DNA of 51,158 nucleotides from JBFXIE01 sp050176255 (GTDB lineage: Bacteria > Pseudomonadota > Gammaproteobacteria > Burkholderiales > Burkholderiaceae_C): assembly GCF_050176255.1 (NCBI RefSeq), contig NZ_JBFXIE010000020.1; one strand, written 5' to 3'. Under the pieces are notes generated by a model. It was not told where the DNA came from. It searched no databases and saw only the letters and a program-made list of their open reading frames with translations. A program made the translations under genes and the position numbers. Positions 1 through 8,181 of this stretch are shown here, in pieces. Every line of letters starts with the position of its first letter. Position 1 is the stretch's first letter.

Positions 1-129
1 CTGGCTGCACCGATACAACCACCATCGACCCCATGAAGCCCTCGGCCGAATCCCTCCGGTCGAGTACCGTGTCAAACTGTTCCCCAACCTCTACTTCTGA
101 CTGGCTCAGGAATTCGAGGGGACTTCACA
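1..129 (+). mobile_element. Right end of an IS3-family insertion sequence (partial)
   Basis: The stretch contains the last 32 codons of an IS3-type transposase, then about 29 bases of terminal sequence ending in CA near position 127-129. Immediately after this the hsdR reading frame begins in mid-gene (its last codons read ENVQPLL before a stop made at the junction). IS3 elements end in CA, so the boundary fits, but the left end and target duplication lie outside the window and the exact last base is uncertain. Confidence 0.75.
2..100 (+). CDS. IS3-family transposase OrfB, C-terminal fragment
   Basis: Translating from base 2 gives 32 residues beginning WLHRYNHHRPHEALG and closing KLFPNLYF before TGA. 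The YNxxRPHxALG pattern is the C-terminal end of the DDE integrase core of IS3-family transposases. The gene runs in from the left edge of the window, so its catalytic residues are not visible. It is read opposite to the hsd operon it interrupts. Assignment to the IS3 family is firm; the subgroup is not determined. Confidence 0.8.
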   Translation, partial: WLHRYNHHRPHEALGRIPPVEYRVKLFPNLYF

Positions 130-1898
130 GCAAGGGCTGTACGTTCTCGCGGAAATGCTCCACCACCACGGTCACCTTCTGGCTGATGTTGTAGGGGTGC
201 AGGCGCACCCAGCGCATCAGGCCTTTCATGGCCTCGCTGCGCTCAACCTCTTTCTCGTCCCATTCCTTGCCATTGTTGGCAAGCTTGAACGCCAGCTTGT
301 ACGGGGTGTAGTTCTTCAGCACATCAAGGATGAAGCCCTCTTCGATGGCCTGGCGCATGGAATAGATGTGGAACGGCGCTGGCAGGTTGCCCGGCCCGGC
401 GGGCTGGTCGGGCTGCGGGCGTCGGCCAAACAGCTCCAGCGTTTTGGCCTTGGGCGTGGCGGTGAAGGCCACGTAGGTGATGCCCACATCGTTGGCGCGC
501 GCCGCCATCTGCGCGGCCAGCAGGTCTTCGGTGCCCACCTCGCCGCCATCGGCCAGGTCTTTGAGTTCTTCAGCGCTCAGCAACTGCTTGAGCTTGAAGG
601 CGGCTTCGCCCGTCTGGCTGCTGTGCGCCTCGTCGGCAATCACGGCAAAGCGCTTGCCCTGCGTGGCGGCCAGCTCCTGCACGGCCTTCAGGGCGAATGG
701 AAAGGTCTGGATGGTGCACACCACGATCTTTTTGCTGCCACCCAGCGCCTCGGCCAGCTCGCCGCTTTTGCTGCCCGCCTCGCCCTTGATAGTGGCCACC
801 ACGCCCTTGGTGCGCTCGAAGTCGAAGATGGCTTCCTGCAACTGCGCGTCCAGCACATTGCGGTCGCTCACCACCAGCACGCTGTCGAACAGCTTGTGGT
901 TTTGCGCATAGTGCAGGTCGGCCAGAAAGTGCGCCGTCCAGGCAATCGAATTGGTCTTGCCACTGCCCGCGCTGTGCTGGATCAGGTACTTGTGCCCCGG
1001 CCCTTCGGCCAGCACCGCGGCCTGCAGCTTGCGCGTAGCGTCGAGCTGGTGGTAGCGCGGGAAGATAAAGCCCGTCACCTGCTTCTTGCTGTCGCGCTGG
1101 GTGACGAGGTAGCGGCCAATGATCTCCAGCCAGCTGTCGCGCTGCCAGACCTGTTCCCACAAATACGCCGTGCGGTGGCCTGCAGGGTTGGGCGGGTTGC
1201 CCGCGCCGCCGTGGTCGCCCTGGTTGAAGGGCAGAAAGCGCGTGGTCGGGCCCTGCAGGCGCGTCGTCATCATCACCGTGCGGTTGCTCACGGCAAAGTG
1301 CACCAGCGCGCCGCCGGGGAACTGAAGCAGCGGCTCGGCAAACGGCCGGCCCTTCGGTCTAGGGATACGGTCAAAACGGTACTGGTCCACCGCCGCGTTC
1401 ATGTCCTGCGTGAAGTCGGTCTTGAGCTCCGCCGTGGCCACCGGAATGCCGTTCAAAAACAGCACCAGGTCGATGATGTCGTCGTGGTTGGTGCGGCACT
1501 GGCGCACCACGCGCAGGCGGTTTGCTGCGTAGCGGGCTTGCAGGTCGGGGTTCATGGCCAGCGCGGGCTTGAACTGCGCGAGTTTGAGCGGGCTCTTGAG
1601 CCCCAGCAGGTCGATGCCCACGCGCAGCACTTCCAGCGTGCCCCGGTCGTCCAACGCCTTGCGCAGGCGATCGAGCAGCATGGCCTCGGCAGCAGTGCCA
1701 TGGTTCTTGGTCAAAGCCTCCCAGGCTTGCGGCTGCGTGGCCTGCACCCAGGCCAGCAGGTCGGCGGGGTACAGGGCGCGGGGGGGGGTCGTAGCCGCTA
1801 GCGTCGCCCTCGGTGCCCGGCGGGGCGTAGAGCCAGCCATCGGATGCCAGGTGGTTGCAGATGTCTTCTTCAAAGGCGTGTTCGTGGTGCAGACTCAT
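125..1898 (-). pseudogene. hsdR: Type I restriction endonuclease subunit R (hsdR), frameshifted and truncated by IS
   Basis: HsdR is the DNA-translocating and cleaving subunit of type I restriction enzymes, normally around 1000 residues; about 590 codons remain. The start is ATG at 1898, in an ATGA overlap with the upstream nucleotidyltransferase gene, giving MSLHHEHAFEEDICNHLASD. The frame is lost at a run of nine C (1780-1788, read on the minus strand) and resumes one frame over as RALYPADLLAW. Downstream are the nuclease-like motif AELKTD in a VATAELKTDF context, the Walker A motif SAGSGKTNS, the DEAH box in IADEAHSS, and helicase motif III FTATP. The remaining helicase motifs and C-terminal domain are cut off at the IS end near 129. 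Two separate lesions make it almost certainly non-functional. Confidence 0.9.
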
Positions 1899-2578
1899 TG
1901 ACTCAAGGCCCTCAATCTCTCAATAACCACCTCGGTGCGCTCTGGCTCGGCCAGCAAGCCCGGCAGCACGTTGGCGAAATCGGGGTGTGCCAGCAACTGG
2001 GCCAGCGCCGTCGCCACCGCCGCACGCAGTTCGGGCGGGGCCATGCGCATCTCGCTGGCCAGCTCCTCACGGCCATCGACGATATTCAACACATCCTCAA
2101 GATCATGGCTGCTCAGAAAATCGCCGCCCCCGCGGCTGGCGAAGGCTTCCAGCTTGGTGGCCACAAAGGCCGCCGCGCTCACAAGCCTGATCACCACGCC
2201 TTGCCCCAAATCTACGGGCACCGCGGTCTCTACCGCATACGGATACCAGCGGTTGGAAAAACCCAGCACCTCGGGCTGCACGGGCATCAGGTCAAAAATC
2301 ACCCCCGACGCCTTGTGCACCCAGCGGCAAATCACCTCGCTGCTGACATCACGCGCAAATCCGCACGCCGCCACCGCCTCCTCGATGCGATGAAACCCGG
2401 CCCGGCTGGCATTGACCACCGCATCCACATCGCGGGTGGCGCGCACGCTGTCGGCCAGCGGGTCGGTGGCCAGCAAGCCCGCCACGGCGCCGCCGACAAA
2501 CACGACCTGCTCGCGCAGTTCGCCCAGCGCCTGGGCAATCTGGCGCAAATGGGGCAGATTGGGGTCATTGGCCCGCAT
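1895..2578 (-). CDS. Nucleotidyltransferase-fold protein, AbiEii-like toxin candidate
   Basis: The 227-residue protein has the start of a nucleotidyltransferase fold: VFVGGAVAGLL near residues 26-36, then RATRDVDAVV near 46-55, where DVD would supply the two metal-binding aspartates of the G[GS]...DxD motif. This resembles AbiEii/MNT-type proteins, in which a nucleotidyltransferase toxin is paired with a winged-helix antitoxin encoded just upstream. Here the upstream gene is also a winged-helix protein and overlaps it by 14 bases. Its own TGA overlaps the hsdR ATG, so translation of hsdR is probably coupled to it. The frame is intact. Toxicity is inferred from family and layout; an ordinary nucleotidyltransferase role is possible. 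Confidence 0.7.
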   Translation of the reverse strand: MRANDPNLPHLRQIAQALGELREQVVFVGGAVAGLLATDPLADSVRATRDVDAVVNASRAGFHRIEEAVAACGFARDVSSEVICRWVHKASGVIFDLMPVQPEVLGFSNRWYPYAVETAVPVDLGQGVVIRLVSAAAFVATKLEAFASRGGGDFLSSHDLEDVLNIVDGREELASEMRMAPPELRAAVATALAQLLAHPDFANVLPGLLAEPERTEVVIERLRALSQ

Positions 2579-3113
2579 CGGTGCCTCCCGCGTCGAACTG
2601 ATTCAGCTCCGCCTCCAGCAGCGTCGCTGCCAAGCTGCGTTCGCGTGCCCGCCCCACGCGCAAGGCATCCAGCAGCGCCAGCAGGCGGTGCAATGCCGGG
2701 TCGGCCAAGGCGGCCTGCGGTGCCGTGCGGTACAGGGGCGAGAGGGTGGGGCCCTTGGCGCTGCCGGTGGGGTGCGCCCAGACAGGCGCCTCGCCCGCAG
2801 CCACCGCCAGGTGGCTGGCCAGTGGCTCCGCGCCAAAGGCCGTTGGCACGCCACGTTTGACAGGCCCAGGGGTGGCCGGCCAGATGTAACGCACGCCGTG
2901 CACCATGAATTCCAGCAGATTGGGTTTGACCGGCGACCACTCGCCGCGTGCAGGTGCCACTGCCAAGCCGCAAGCCACCGCGCGTTTCACGCACGCGTGC
3001 GCTTCTGATGCGCTCATGGCAAGCGCCTCACCCAGCGCGGCATATGTCCAGTGCTGCGGCGGATGTGCCACCACCTTCAGCAGCACCAGCAGGTCTTGGG
3101 GTTTGAGGTCCAT
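2565..3113 (-). CDS. Winged-helix DNA-binding protein, putative antitoxin partner
   Basis: The 182-residue protein begins MDLKPQDLLVLLKVVAHPP and has a helix-turn-helix between about residues 24 and 50 (YAALGEALAMSASEAHACVK), followed by a turn like a wing near 50-60. The rest is not recognised. It is the first gene of a pair with the nucleotidyltransferase gene (14-base overlap), the order seen in AbiE-type modules, where the winged-helix antitoxin represses its own promoter. A perfect 7-base dyad lies 17 bases upstream of its start, which fits autoregulation. It sits between hsdS and hsdR, an unusual place to interrupt a restriction operon. Confidence 0.7.
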   Translation of the reverse strand: MDLKPQDLLVLLKVVAHPPQHWTYAALGEALAMSASEAHACVKRAVACGLAVAPARGEWSPVKPNLLEFMVHGVRYIWPATPGPVKRGVPTAFGAEPLASHLAVAAGEAPVWAHPTGSAKGPTLSPLYRTAPQAALADPALHRLLALLDALRVGRARERSLAATLLEAELNQFDAGGTDAGQ

Positions 3114-3130
3114 CAGAGGGGTATATTCGT

Positions 3131-3149
3131 TATTCGCGAATTGCGAATA
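3131..3149. promoter_or_regulatory. Operator-like palindrome upstream of the winged-helix gene
   Basis: The arms TATTCGC and GCGAATA are perfect inverted repeats separated by GAATT. A second overlapping pair, ATATTCG (3123-3129) and CGAATAT (3144-3150), extends the symmetry. The site ends 17 bases before the start codon at 3113, where an autorepressor would be expected to bind. No other gene starts nearby. Confidence 0.6.
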
Positions 3150-3255
3150 TCGCTGAAGGTGCGCCCCTTGGCAAGCAGCCGCCAGACGCGCCTGGTGGGT
3201 TGGTGCGCAGAAAGTGCAGCGCGGTGATGTTTTGAAAATTTAAGTGGAATCGGTA

Positions 3256-3300
3256 TCAAGCCCTTATCTGGTAAGCGCTAGCAGCTATTGAATCAGGAGC
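3256..3300 (-). repeat. Copy of dispersed TAGCTGCTAGCGCTT repeat at the 3' end of hsdS
   Basis: Read on the minus strand it contains ATAGCTGCTAGCGCTTACC, then AGATAAGGGCTTGAT. The same core and AAGGGCT block occur in the copies near 24600, 25945, 34184 and 40867. Here the repeat supplies the last codons of hsdS (SIAASAYQIRA) and its stop. Confidence 0.6.
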
Positions 3301-4656
3301 ATTAGCACCACCTGCCAGCCCCCGCACGTCGATCTGGCCGGTGACGGCGGCGGAGATCAGGGCGGTGCGGCGTTCTTGCAGCAGGGTGATGGTGGCGCGG
3401 GCTTGGGTCATCAGGGTGTCGAGCTTGGCGGTTTCTTTGTCCAAGAACTTCACGATTTGTGTTTGCTCATCCGGCGGTGGGTAAGCGAAGCGGTATCTGC
3501 GTAGTGCTTCGGCAGTCAGGTGGGCAATCGTTGCTTTGCCTTCCCCACCGGTGAAGATGCCGAGCTTCGCTGCCATGTTCAACACGTAAAACTGAAAGCG
3601 CGATGCATCACGGGCAGGCTGCCTGGGGCGCAACCGATGTAGTGCCTTTTGGTAGTAGCACTCTTCAAGTTCGCCGGTCCAAATGGCAGACCGACCAACT
3701 TCACCCCCTTCGCACACGAGAAGGTCGCCAGCGGTCAGGCTATACCGCACGATGTCGTCACCGGAAAAATCCATTTGAGGGAGATCTTCCGTGTTGATGC
3801 AATCCCATTGCACATCGACGTTGCGGAGATATGGCGCCAGATGTCTGCCGGTGATACGTTTTTCATCCAGCATCTTTCCCAGCAACACTTCATATCGGTA
3901 GTTCACGGCCACTACATCCCAATGCCCCGGCACCTCCCCCAGCCATTCCACGCCCGAGTCCTTCATCGGCACGTTCGGGTTCAGCCCCTTGTTCACGGCG
4001 TGGGAGATGACGGCCTGGCGCTATTCCTGCAGCAGGGCGATCAGCTTTTCCTGCTCGGCCACCAGCGCGTCGATCTTGGCGGTTTCGCGGTCGAGGAAGA
4101 TGGCGATGGCGGTTTGTTCTTCGGGCGGTGGGAATGCTGCGCGCTCGTTGTAATACCGATCTTGGTCCAGGTTTTGAATGCCGGAGGTTTGGTTGATCGA
4201 ACCGGTGGTGAGCCTTACGGCGTAGGCTGCAGCGTGTACGTAGCGCCAATAGGAGGAAACCATTCCGGGCTTCAACTGCACGCGTGCCACGAAGTTTGAG
4301 CACACGGCAGGGCGCTCATCGTCGTACAGAACCACACAGCCAACGGGCTGGTTTTCGCCACCGCCCGATTTTTCAAGAAGCAAATCGCCTTTGTTCAGCG
4401 TGCGTCCTTCGCGCTCCCGGCTGGTGAGGTTCCGTATGGTGGGTTCCATTAATTCGACCCTGAGTTTTTGGCGGTCAAAGTCGGCAACCCGAACGCAAGG
4501 GATGTCGTTTTCATCACCCTTCGATTCGTCGCCCCAGATGCCATTCTTGGAGCTGACGATGGATGCTTTGAGGCGATCCACACACCAATGCACCGGCACC
4601 TCCCCCAGCCACTCCACCCCACTGTCCTTGCACTCCGGGTATCTCGGAAAACTCAT
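3256..4656 (-). pseudogene. hsdS: Type I restriction specificity subunit S (hsdS), split by an in-frame amber codon
   Basis: HsdS has two target-recognition domains, each naming half of the bipartite DNA site. Both halves are present. The first runs from ATG 4656 (MSFPRYPECKDSGVEWLGEV) to LIALLQE and is followed by TAG at 4021-4023. The second resumes in the same frame, with another KDSGVEWLGEVPGHW repeat, a proline-rich PPPDEQTQIVKFLDKET segment and the central LLQERRTALISAAVTGQID type helix. The usual text after LLQE is KRQAVISHAV, so a single base change to TAG is the simplest explanation. A GTG at 3996 could restart the second half. The start overlaps the fic stop (ATGA). Half-length HsdS proteins can dimerise in some systems, but the other hsd genes here are also broken. 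Confidence 0.88.
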
Positions 4657-5294
4657 GCTGTGCTGTCGCTCCGTGTCAGCCCGCTCCCTATCAGTTGTTG
4701 CAGCAGCCGGGTGTCGGCGCGGCGCACGCAGTCGATAGAGGCGCGGATGTAGTTGTTATCCACCTCGGGGTCGTCGCGCAACGCGGCCCCGTAGTCGATG
4801 GGGCCATAGCCGTTGGCAATGGCGATCAAGTCAAAAAACAGGCGCGTGATGCGTCCGTTCAATTCGTAAAAAGGATGCAAGGCAATCAGCTCGCCCTGGT
4901 AGTAAGCCAAGCGCTCGGCAAATCGCGACTTCGGCCATTGGCTTGCGCCTTGCAGAAAAGATTCGCGCTCCAGCTCGGCAAAGATGCGTCGGGATTCGGC
5001 TGGCACGAAGGCGGCCCGGCAGAACATGGAGCCGCCTTTGACCATGTCCTCGCTGCGGTAGCGGCCAGCCCAGTCGTACCGCGATTCAAAAGTGCGCCAG
5101 TGCAGCGATTGGAAATACGCCTCGTCCAGCCGCGTGTCGGGCTCCAGTTCCGACACAAATACTGCATACGCCTGCTGCAGCAATTGCGCCTCTATTGCTT
5201 GCAGCAGATCTGCGTCCTCAATGCTGAGGCGATTGATGGGCAAATCCGTGCCCGGCAGATAGATGTCACTTTGCCGGAACTGATACTTGGACAC
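4653..5294 (-). CDS. fic: Fic-domain protein (AMP-transferase-type toxin)
   Basis: Fic enzymes usually transfer AMP or another nucleotide part onto a target protein. The 213-residue product has an N-terminal helical part, a flap-like stretch SEDMVKGGSMFCRAAFVP (about 81-98), and the Fic motif HPFYELNGRITR at 140-151 with the catalytic His140. The usual motif is HPFx[DE]GNGRxxR; here the first Gly is Leu. The start chosen is GTG at 5294, preceded by GGAG and overlapping by 29 bases a small upstream gene that carries an inhibitory-helix motif. The stop overlaps the hsdS start by four bases. Its place between hsdM and hsdS is shared by some type I loci. Activity with the Leu variant is not known from sequence. 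Confidence 0.88.
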   Translation of the reverse strand: MSKYQFRQSDIYLPGTDLPINRLSIEDADLLQAIEAQLLQQAYAVFVSELEPDTRLDEAYFQSLHWRTFESRYDWAGRYRSEDMVKGGSMFCRAAFVPAESRRIFAELERESFLQGASQWPKSRFAERLAYYQGELIALHPFYELNGRITRLFFDLIAIANGYGPIDYGAALRDDPEVDNNYIRASIDCVRRADTRLLQQLIGSGLTRSDSTA

Positions 5295-5424
5295 GCTTTT
5301 GCTCCATCAGCACTTTGGCCTTGGCCTGTACTTGCGGCAAAGGCGTGTTGCGATAGCCCTCGATGCGCATGGAGGTGCGCACCGCCTGGGCGAGTTGCTG
5401 CTGGAGTTGGGGGGATAGCTGCAT
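5266..5424 (-). CDS. VbhA-like small antitoxin of the Fic protein
   Basis: This 52-residue frame begins MQLSPQLQQQLAQAV at ATG 5424, with AGGAG a few bases upstream. It contains SMRIEG at residues 18-23, matching the [ST]xxxE[GN] motif with which class I Fic antitoxins (VbhA type) insert a glutamate into the Fic active site and block ATP binding. It precedes fic and overlaps it by 29 bases, as class I antitoxin genes do. The C-terminal part (LMEQKRVQVSVPAK) is polar and helical. The motif, size and position agree, so the call is fairly firm although the gene is very short. Confidence 0.8.
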   Translation of the reverse strand: MQLSPQLQQQLAQAVRTSMRIEGYRNTPLPQVQAKAKVLMEQKRVQVSVPAK

Positions 5425-5491
5425 GAGGGTCTCCTATCGGGAGGACAGGCCATTGTAGGGAGAGGGTGTGGCGGCAACTATCTAAAAAGAC

Positions 5492-7237
5492 TCATGCCGA
5501 CAGCCCCTTGATCATGTCCAGGATGCGGTCGGTGGTCTGCTTGAGTTCGGCGTCAATCACGGCCAGCGGGCGCGGGGGCTTGAACACGTAGAAGTGCCGG
5601 TTGAACGGGATTTCGTAGCCTACCTTGGTCTTGTCGGGGTCGATCCAGGCGTCGGGGGCGTGGGGCAGTACCTCGCGCTGGAAGTACTCCATCACGTCTT
5701 CGGTGTAGGGCACGTTTTCGGTGTCGCGCAGGCTGGCGTCGGGCTGGGGCTTGCCTTTTTGCTTGCCCTTCTGGCCCAGTACGATCTGGCCGTTTTCATC
5801 GCGCAGCGGGCGCTCGACGGTGATGGCGTGGTAGCCAAAGGCTTCGTTGTCGAAGATGCGGCTGATGGGGGTGCCGTCGTCGTCCTGCGCCTCGACAAAA
5901 TCGCCAAAAAGGCGGGTGATGCGCTCAATGTGGGCGTCGCTCAGTTCCTTGCGCTTGGAGCCCAGGCTTTTGCGCATCTTCTGCCACATGCCGCTGGCAT
6001 CAATCAGCTGCACCTTGCCCTTGCGTGCCGTGGGTTTGCGGTTGCTGATGATCCAGACATAGGTGCTGATGCCGGTGTTGTAGAACATGTCGGTGGGCAG
6101 GCCCACGATGGCTTCCAGCAGGTCGTTTTCCAGCACGTAGCGGCGGATTTCGGATTCGCCCGAGCCCGCGCCGCCGGTGAACAACGGCGAGCCGTTGAGC
6201 ACGATGCCAAAGCGGCTGCCGCCCTCGTGCGCCGGGCGCATCTTGGCAATCAGGTGCAGCAAAAACAACATGGAGCCATCGGACACGCGGGGTAGGCCGG
6301 GGCCGAAGCGGCCGTTGTAGCCTTGTTGCTCGTGCTCTCTGCGCACTTCCTTTTCGACCTTCTTCCACTCCACGCCAAAGGGCGGGTTGGAGAGCATGTA
6401 GTCGAACCGCTTGTGCGTGTGGCCGTCGTCGCTGAGGGTGTTGCCAAAGGCGATGTTGGCCACGTCCTGGCCCTTGATCAGCATGTCGGCCTTGCAGATG
6501 GCGTAGGACTCGGGGTTGAGCTCCTGGCCAAACACGGTGAGGCGCGCCTGGGGGTTGTGCTCGGCCAGGTATTCGCCCGCCACGCTGAGCATGCCGCCCG
6601 TGCCCGCCGTCGGGTCGTAAATGGTGCGCACCACGCCGGGCTTGCTGAGGATGTCGTCGTCTTCGATAAAGATGAGGTTCACCATCAGCCGGATGACCTC
6701 GCGCGGGGTGAAGTGCTCCCCGGCGGTCTCGTTGCTGATTTCCGCAAACTTGCGGATCAGCTCTTCGAACACCAGGCCCATCTGCATGTTGCTCACGGCC
6801 TCGGGGTGCAGGTCGATCTGGGTGAACTTTTATGCCACCTGGTACAGCAGCCCGGCCTTGGCCAGGCGCTCGACCTGGGTGTGGAATTCAAAGCGCTCGA
6901 ACACATCGCGCACGGCGGGCGAGAAGGCCTGCACGTAGCTGAACAGGTTTTGCGCGATGTGGTCTTGGTCGCCCAGGAGCTTCTTGAGGTCCAGCGGCGA
7001 GGTGTTGTAGAAGCCCAGGGTTGTGATGCGGCGCAAAAAGGGCTCGGGGTTGACGCCCAGCTTTTCCTTGTCGGTCAGCTCGGCCAGCACGGCGGGCTTT
7101 GTGGCTTCGAGCACGCAGTCCAGGCGGCGCAGCACGGTGAAGGGCAGGATGACTTTGCCGTAGTCGGACTGTTTGTAATCACCGCGCAGCAGGTCGGCGA
7201 CGGACCAGATGAAGGCGGAGAGGGTTTGTTGGTTCAT
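5492..7237 (-). pseudogene. hsdM: Type I methyltransferase subunit M (hsdM) with an in-frame ochre codon
   Basis: HsdM carries out adenine methylation in type I systems. The start is ATG 7237 (MNQQTLSAFIWSVADLLRG), and the 582-codon length fits the family. The N-terminal helical domain ends in LLYQVA, then TAA at 6830-6832 (codon 136), and the same frame goes on as KFTQIDLHPEAVSNMQMG. The expected residue at the stop is Glu, so GAA to TAA is likely. After the stop come motif I DPTAGTGGM and the catalytic motif IV NPPF. ATGs just after the stop could allow a truncated protein lacking the N-terminal domain, but HsdM needs that domain for DNA binding. It is the first gene of the operon. Confidence 0.88.
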
Positions 7238-7373
7238 ACGATCGCGGAGACTGGCAAATTCTGACCGCGGGCAGTATGCCAGCGCATCGAAGGCGAATGC
7301 ACGCAGCACTTCCCACATTTCCATCCCATGTTCCGCCCGAGGGCCAAGTCACGAGCTCTCTAATGAATGCAGT

Positions 7374-7393
7374 CGGTCACATGTTGCTGACCG
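7374..7393. promoter_or_regulatory. Inverted repeat upstream of the HTH gene
   Basis: CGGTCA (7374-7379) and TGACCG (7388-7393) form a perfect 6-base dyad with an 8-base spacer, 17 bases before the ATG at 7411 and just ahead of its AGGAG ribosome-binding site. It could be an operator for the HTH protein or for the divergent hsdM promoter. Confidence 0.4.
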
Positions 7394-7410
7394 CTATTCA
7401 GGAGATGTCG

Positions 7411-7803
7411 ATGAACCAAGAAACCACCACCCACCAGTGGCTGACAGGCCAACAAGCGCTCGCGCGGATCTCAGATAAGGAGCTCGCCAACGCCTTGGGC
7501 TACCAATCGCCCAATGTGATCCAGATGTTCAAGTCAGGACAAATGACGGTGCCCCTCACCAAAGTGCCAGAACTGGCAAATGCGTTGGACATCAACCCCG
7601 GCATGCTGATGCGTCGTCTGCTGCAAGATGCGGACCCTGGTCTGCTCCACGCTGTCGAGCATTGCGTTGGCCCACTCTGCTTGAGCGATGGTGAGAAGAA
7701 ATTGATTGCCGCAATCCGCAAGGCGAACCCCGGCAAGGAGCCCGTGCCCATCATGTTCGACCGGAACGCAACCACCGAGCGAGTAATCGAAGCCACAGAC
7801 TAA
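7411..7803 (+). CDS. Small XRE-like helix-turn-helix protein
   Basis: The start is set at ATG 7411 because AGGAG lies six bases upstream (7400-7404); the longer frame upstream has no such site. The 130-residue product has an HTH between about residues 17 and 60, with KELANALGYQSPNVIQMFK followed by VPLTKVPELANALDINPG, the pattern of Cro/C1-type repressor domains. The C-terminal part (KKLIAAIRKANPGKEP) is not recognised. The gene diverges from hsdM with 173 bases between the starts and could regulate it, or it could be a leftover of a phage or plasmid. No partner gene follows. Confidence 0.65.
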   Translation: MNQETTTHQWLTGQQALARISDKELANALGYQSPNVIQMFKSGQMTVPLTKVPELANALDINPGMLMRRLLQDADPGLLHAVEHCVGPLCLSDGEKKLIAAIRKANPGKEPVPIMFDRNATTERVIEATD

Positions 7804-7817
7804 AGCGCCTATCACGT

Positions 7818-7846
7818 CGGCATAAGGACCTTGCCCCCTTATGCCG
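7818..7846. terminator. Stem-loop 15 bases after the HTH gene
   Basis: CGGCATAAGG (7818-7827) pairs perfectly with CCTTATGCCG (7837-7846) across a 9-base loop. It lies just past the stop of the HTH gene, where a terminator is expected, but no T run follows, so a protein-binding site or a RNA-stabilising hairpin is also possible. Confidence 0.4.
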
Positions 7847-7926
7847 TCGTGCGTCGTACCGTGGCCCTCGGCGCCGTTTTTCCTGGATTGGCTGTGGGCG
7901 TTCTTATAGAGCCAGCCCAACCTGCT

Positions 7927-7992
7927 GTTGATTTCAACGCAAATCCCATCCACTACTGACGGTCAGTGGATCGCTTCTGGCTGGAAATCAAC
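7927..7992. repeat. 66-base imperfect palindrome
   Basis: GTTGATTT (7927-7934) matches AAATCAAC (7985-7992), and inside it ATCCACT (7948-7954) matches AGTGGAT (7965-7971). Both pairs share one centre at 7959.5, with 13 bases between outer and inner arm on each side. About half of those 13 positions pair as well. Confidence 0.55.
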
Positions 7993-8181
7993 GCTACGCC
8001 TGCATCTCAAGGCCAGATCGGGAAGACCACAAAAGTCATCCCGCCCCATATCGGGCACTTCCACCGTGGGGCCGGAAGTGACCAAGCGTTCATAGCGGCT
8101 CACCCATCACAGCCACATCGTTGAAACCGGCAATGGGTCCTACCGCTTCCGCCGCAGCTCCAGGGAGGCCATCAGACGCAG

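Noticed and set aside
155..1801. Long plus-strand open frame (548 codons) opposite hsdR
   Set aside because: It has no recognisable domain, has His/Arg/Gln-rich composition typical of the antisense of GC-rich genes, and lies wholly opposite a clear restriction-subunit reading.
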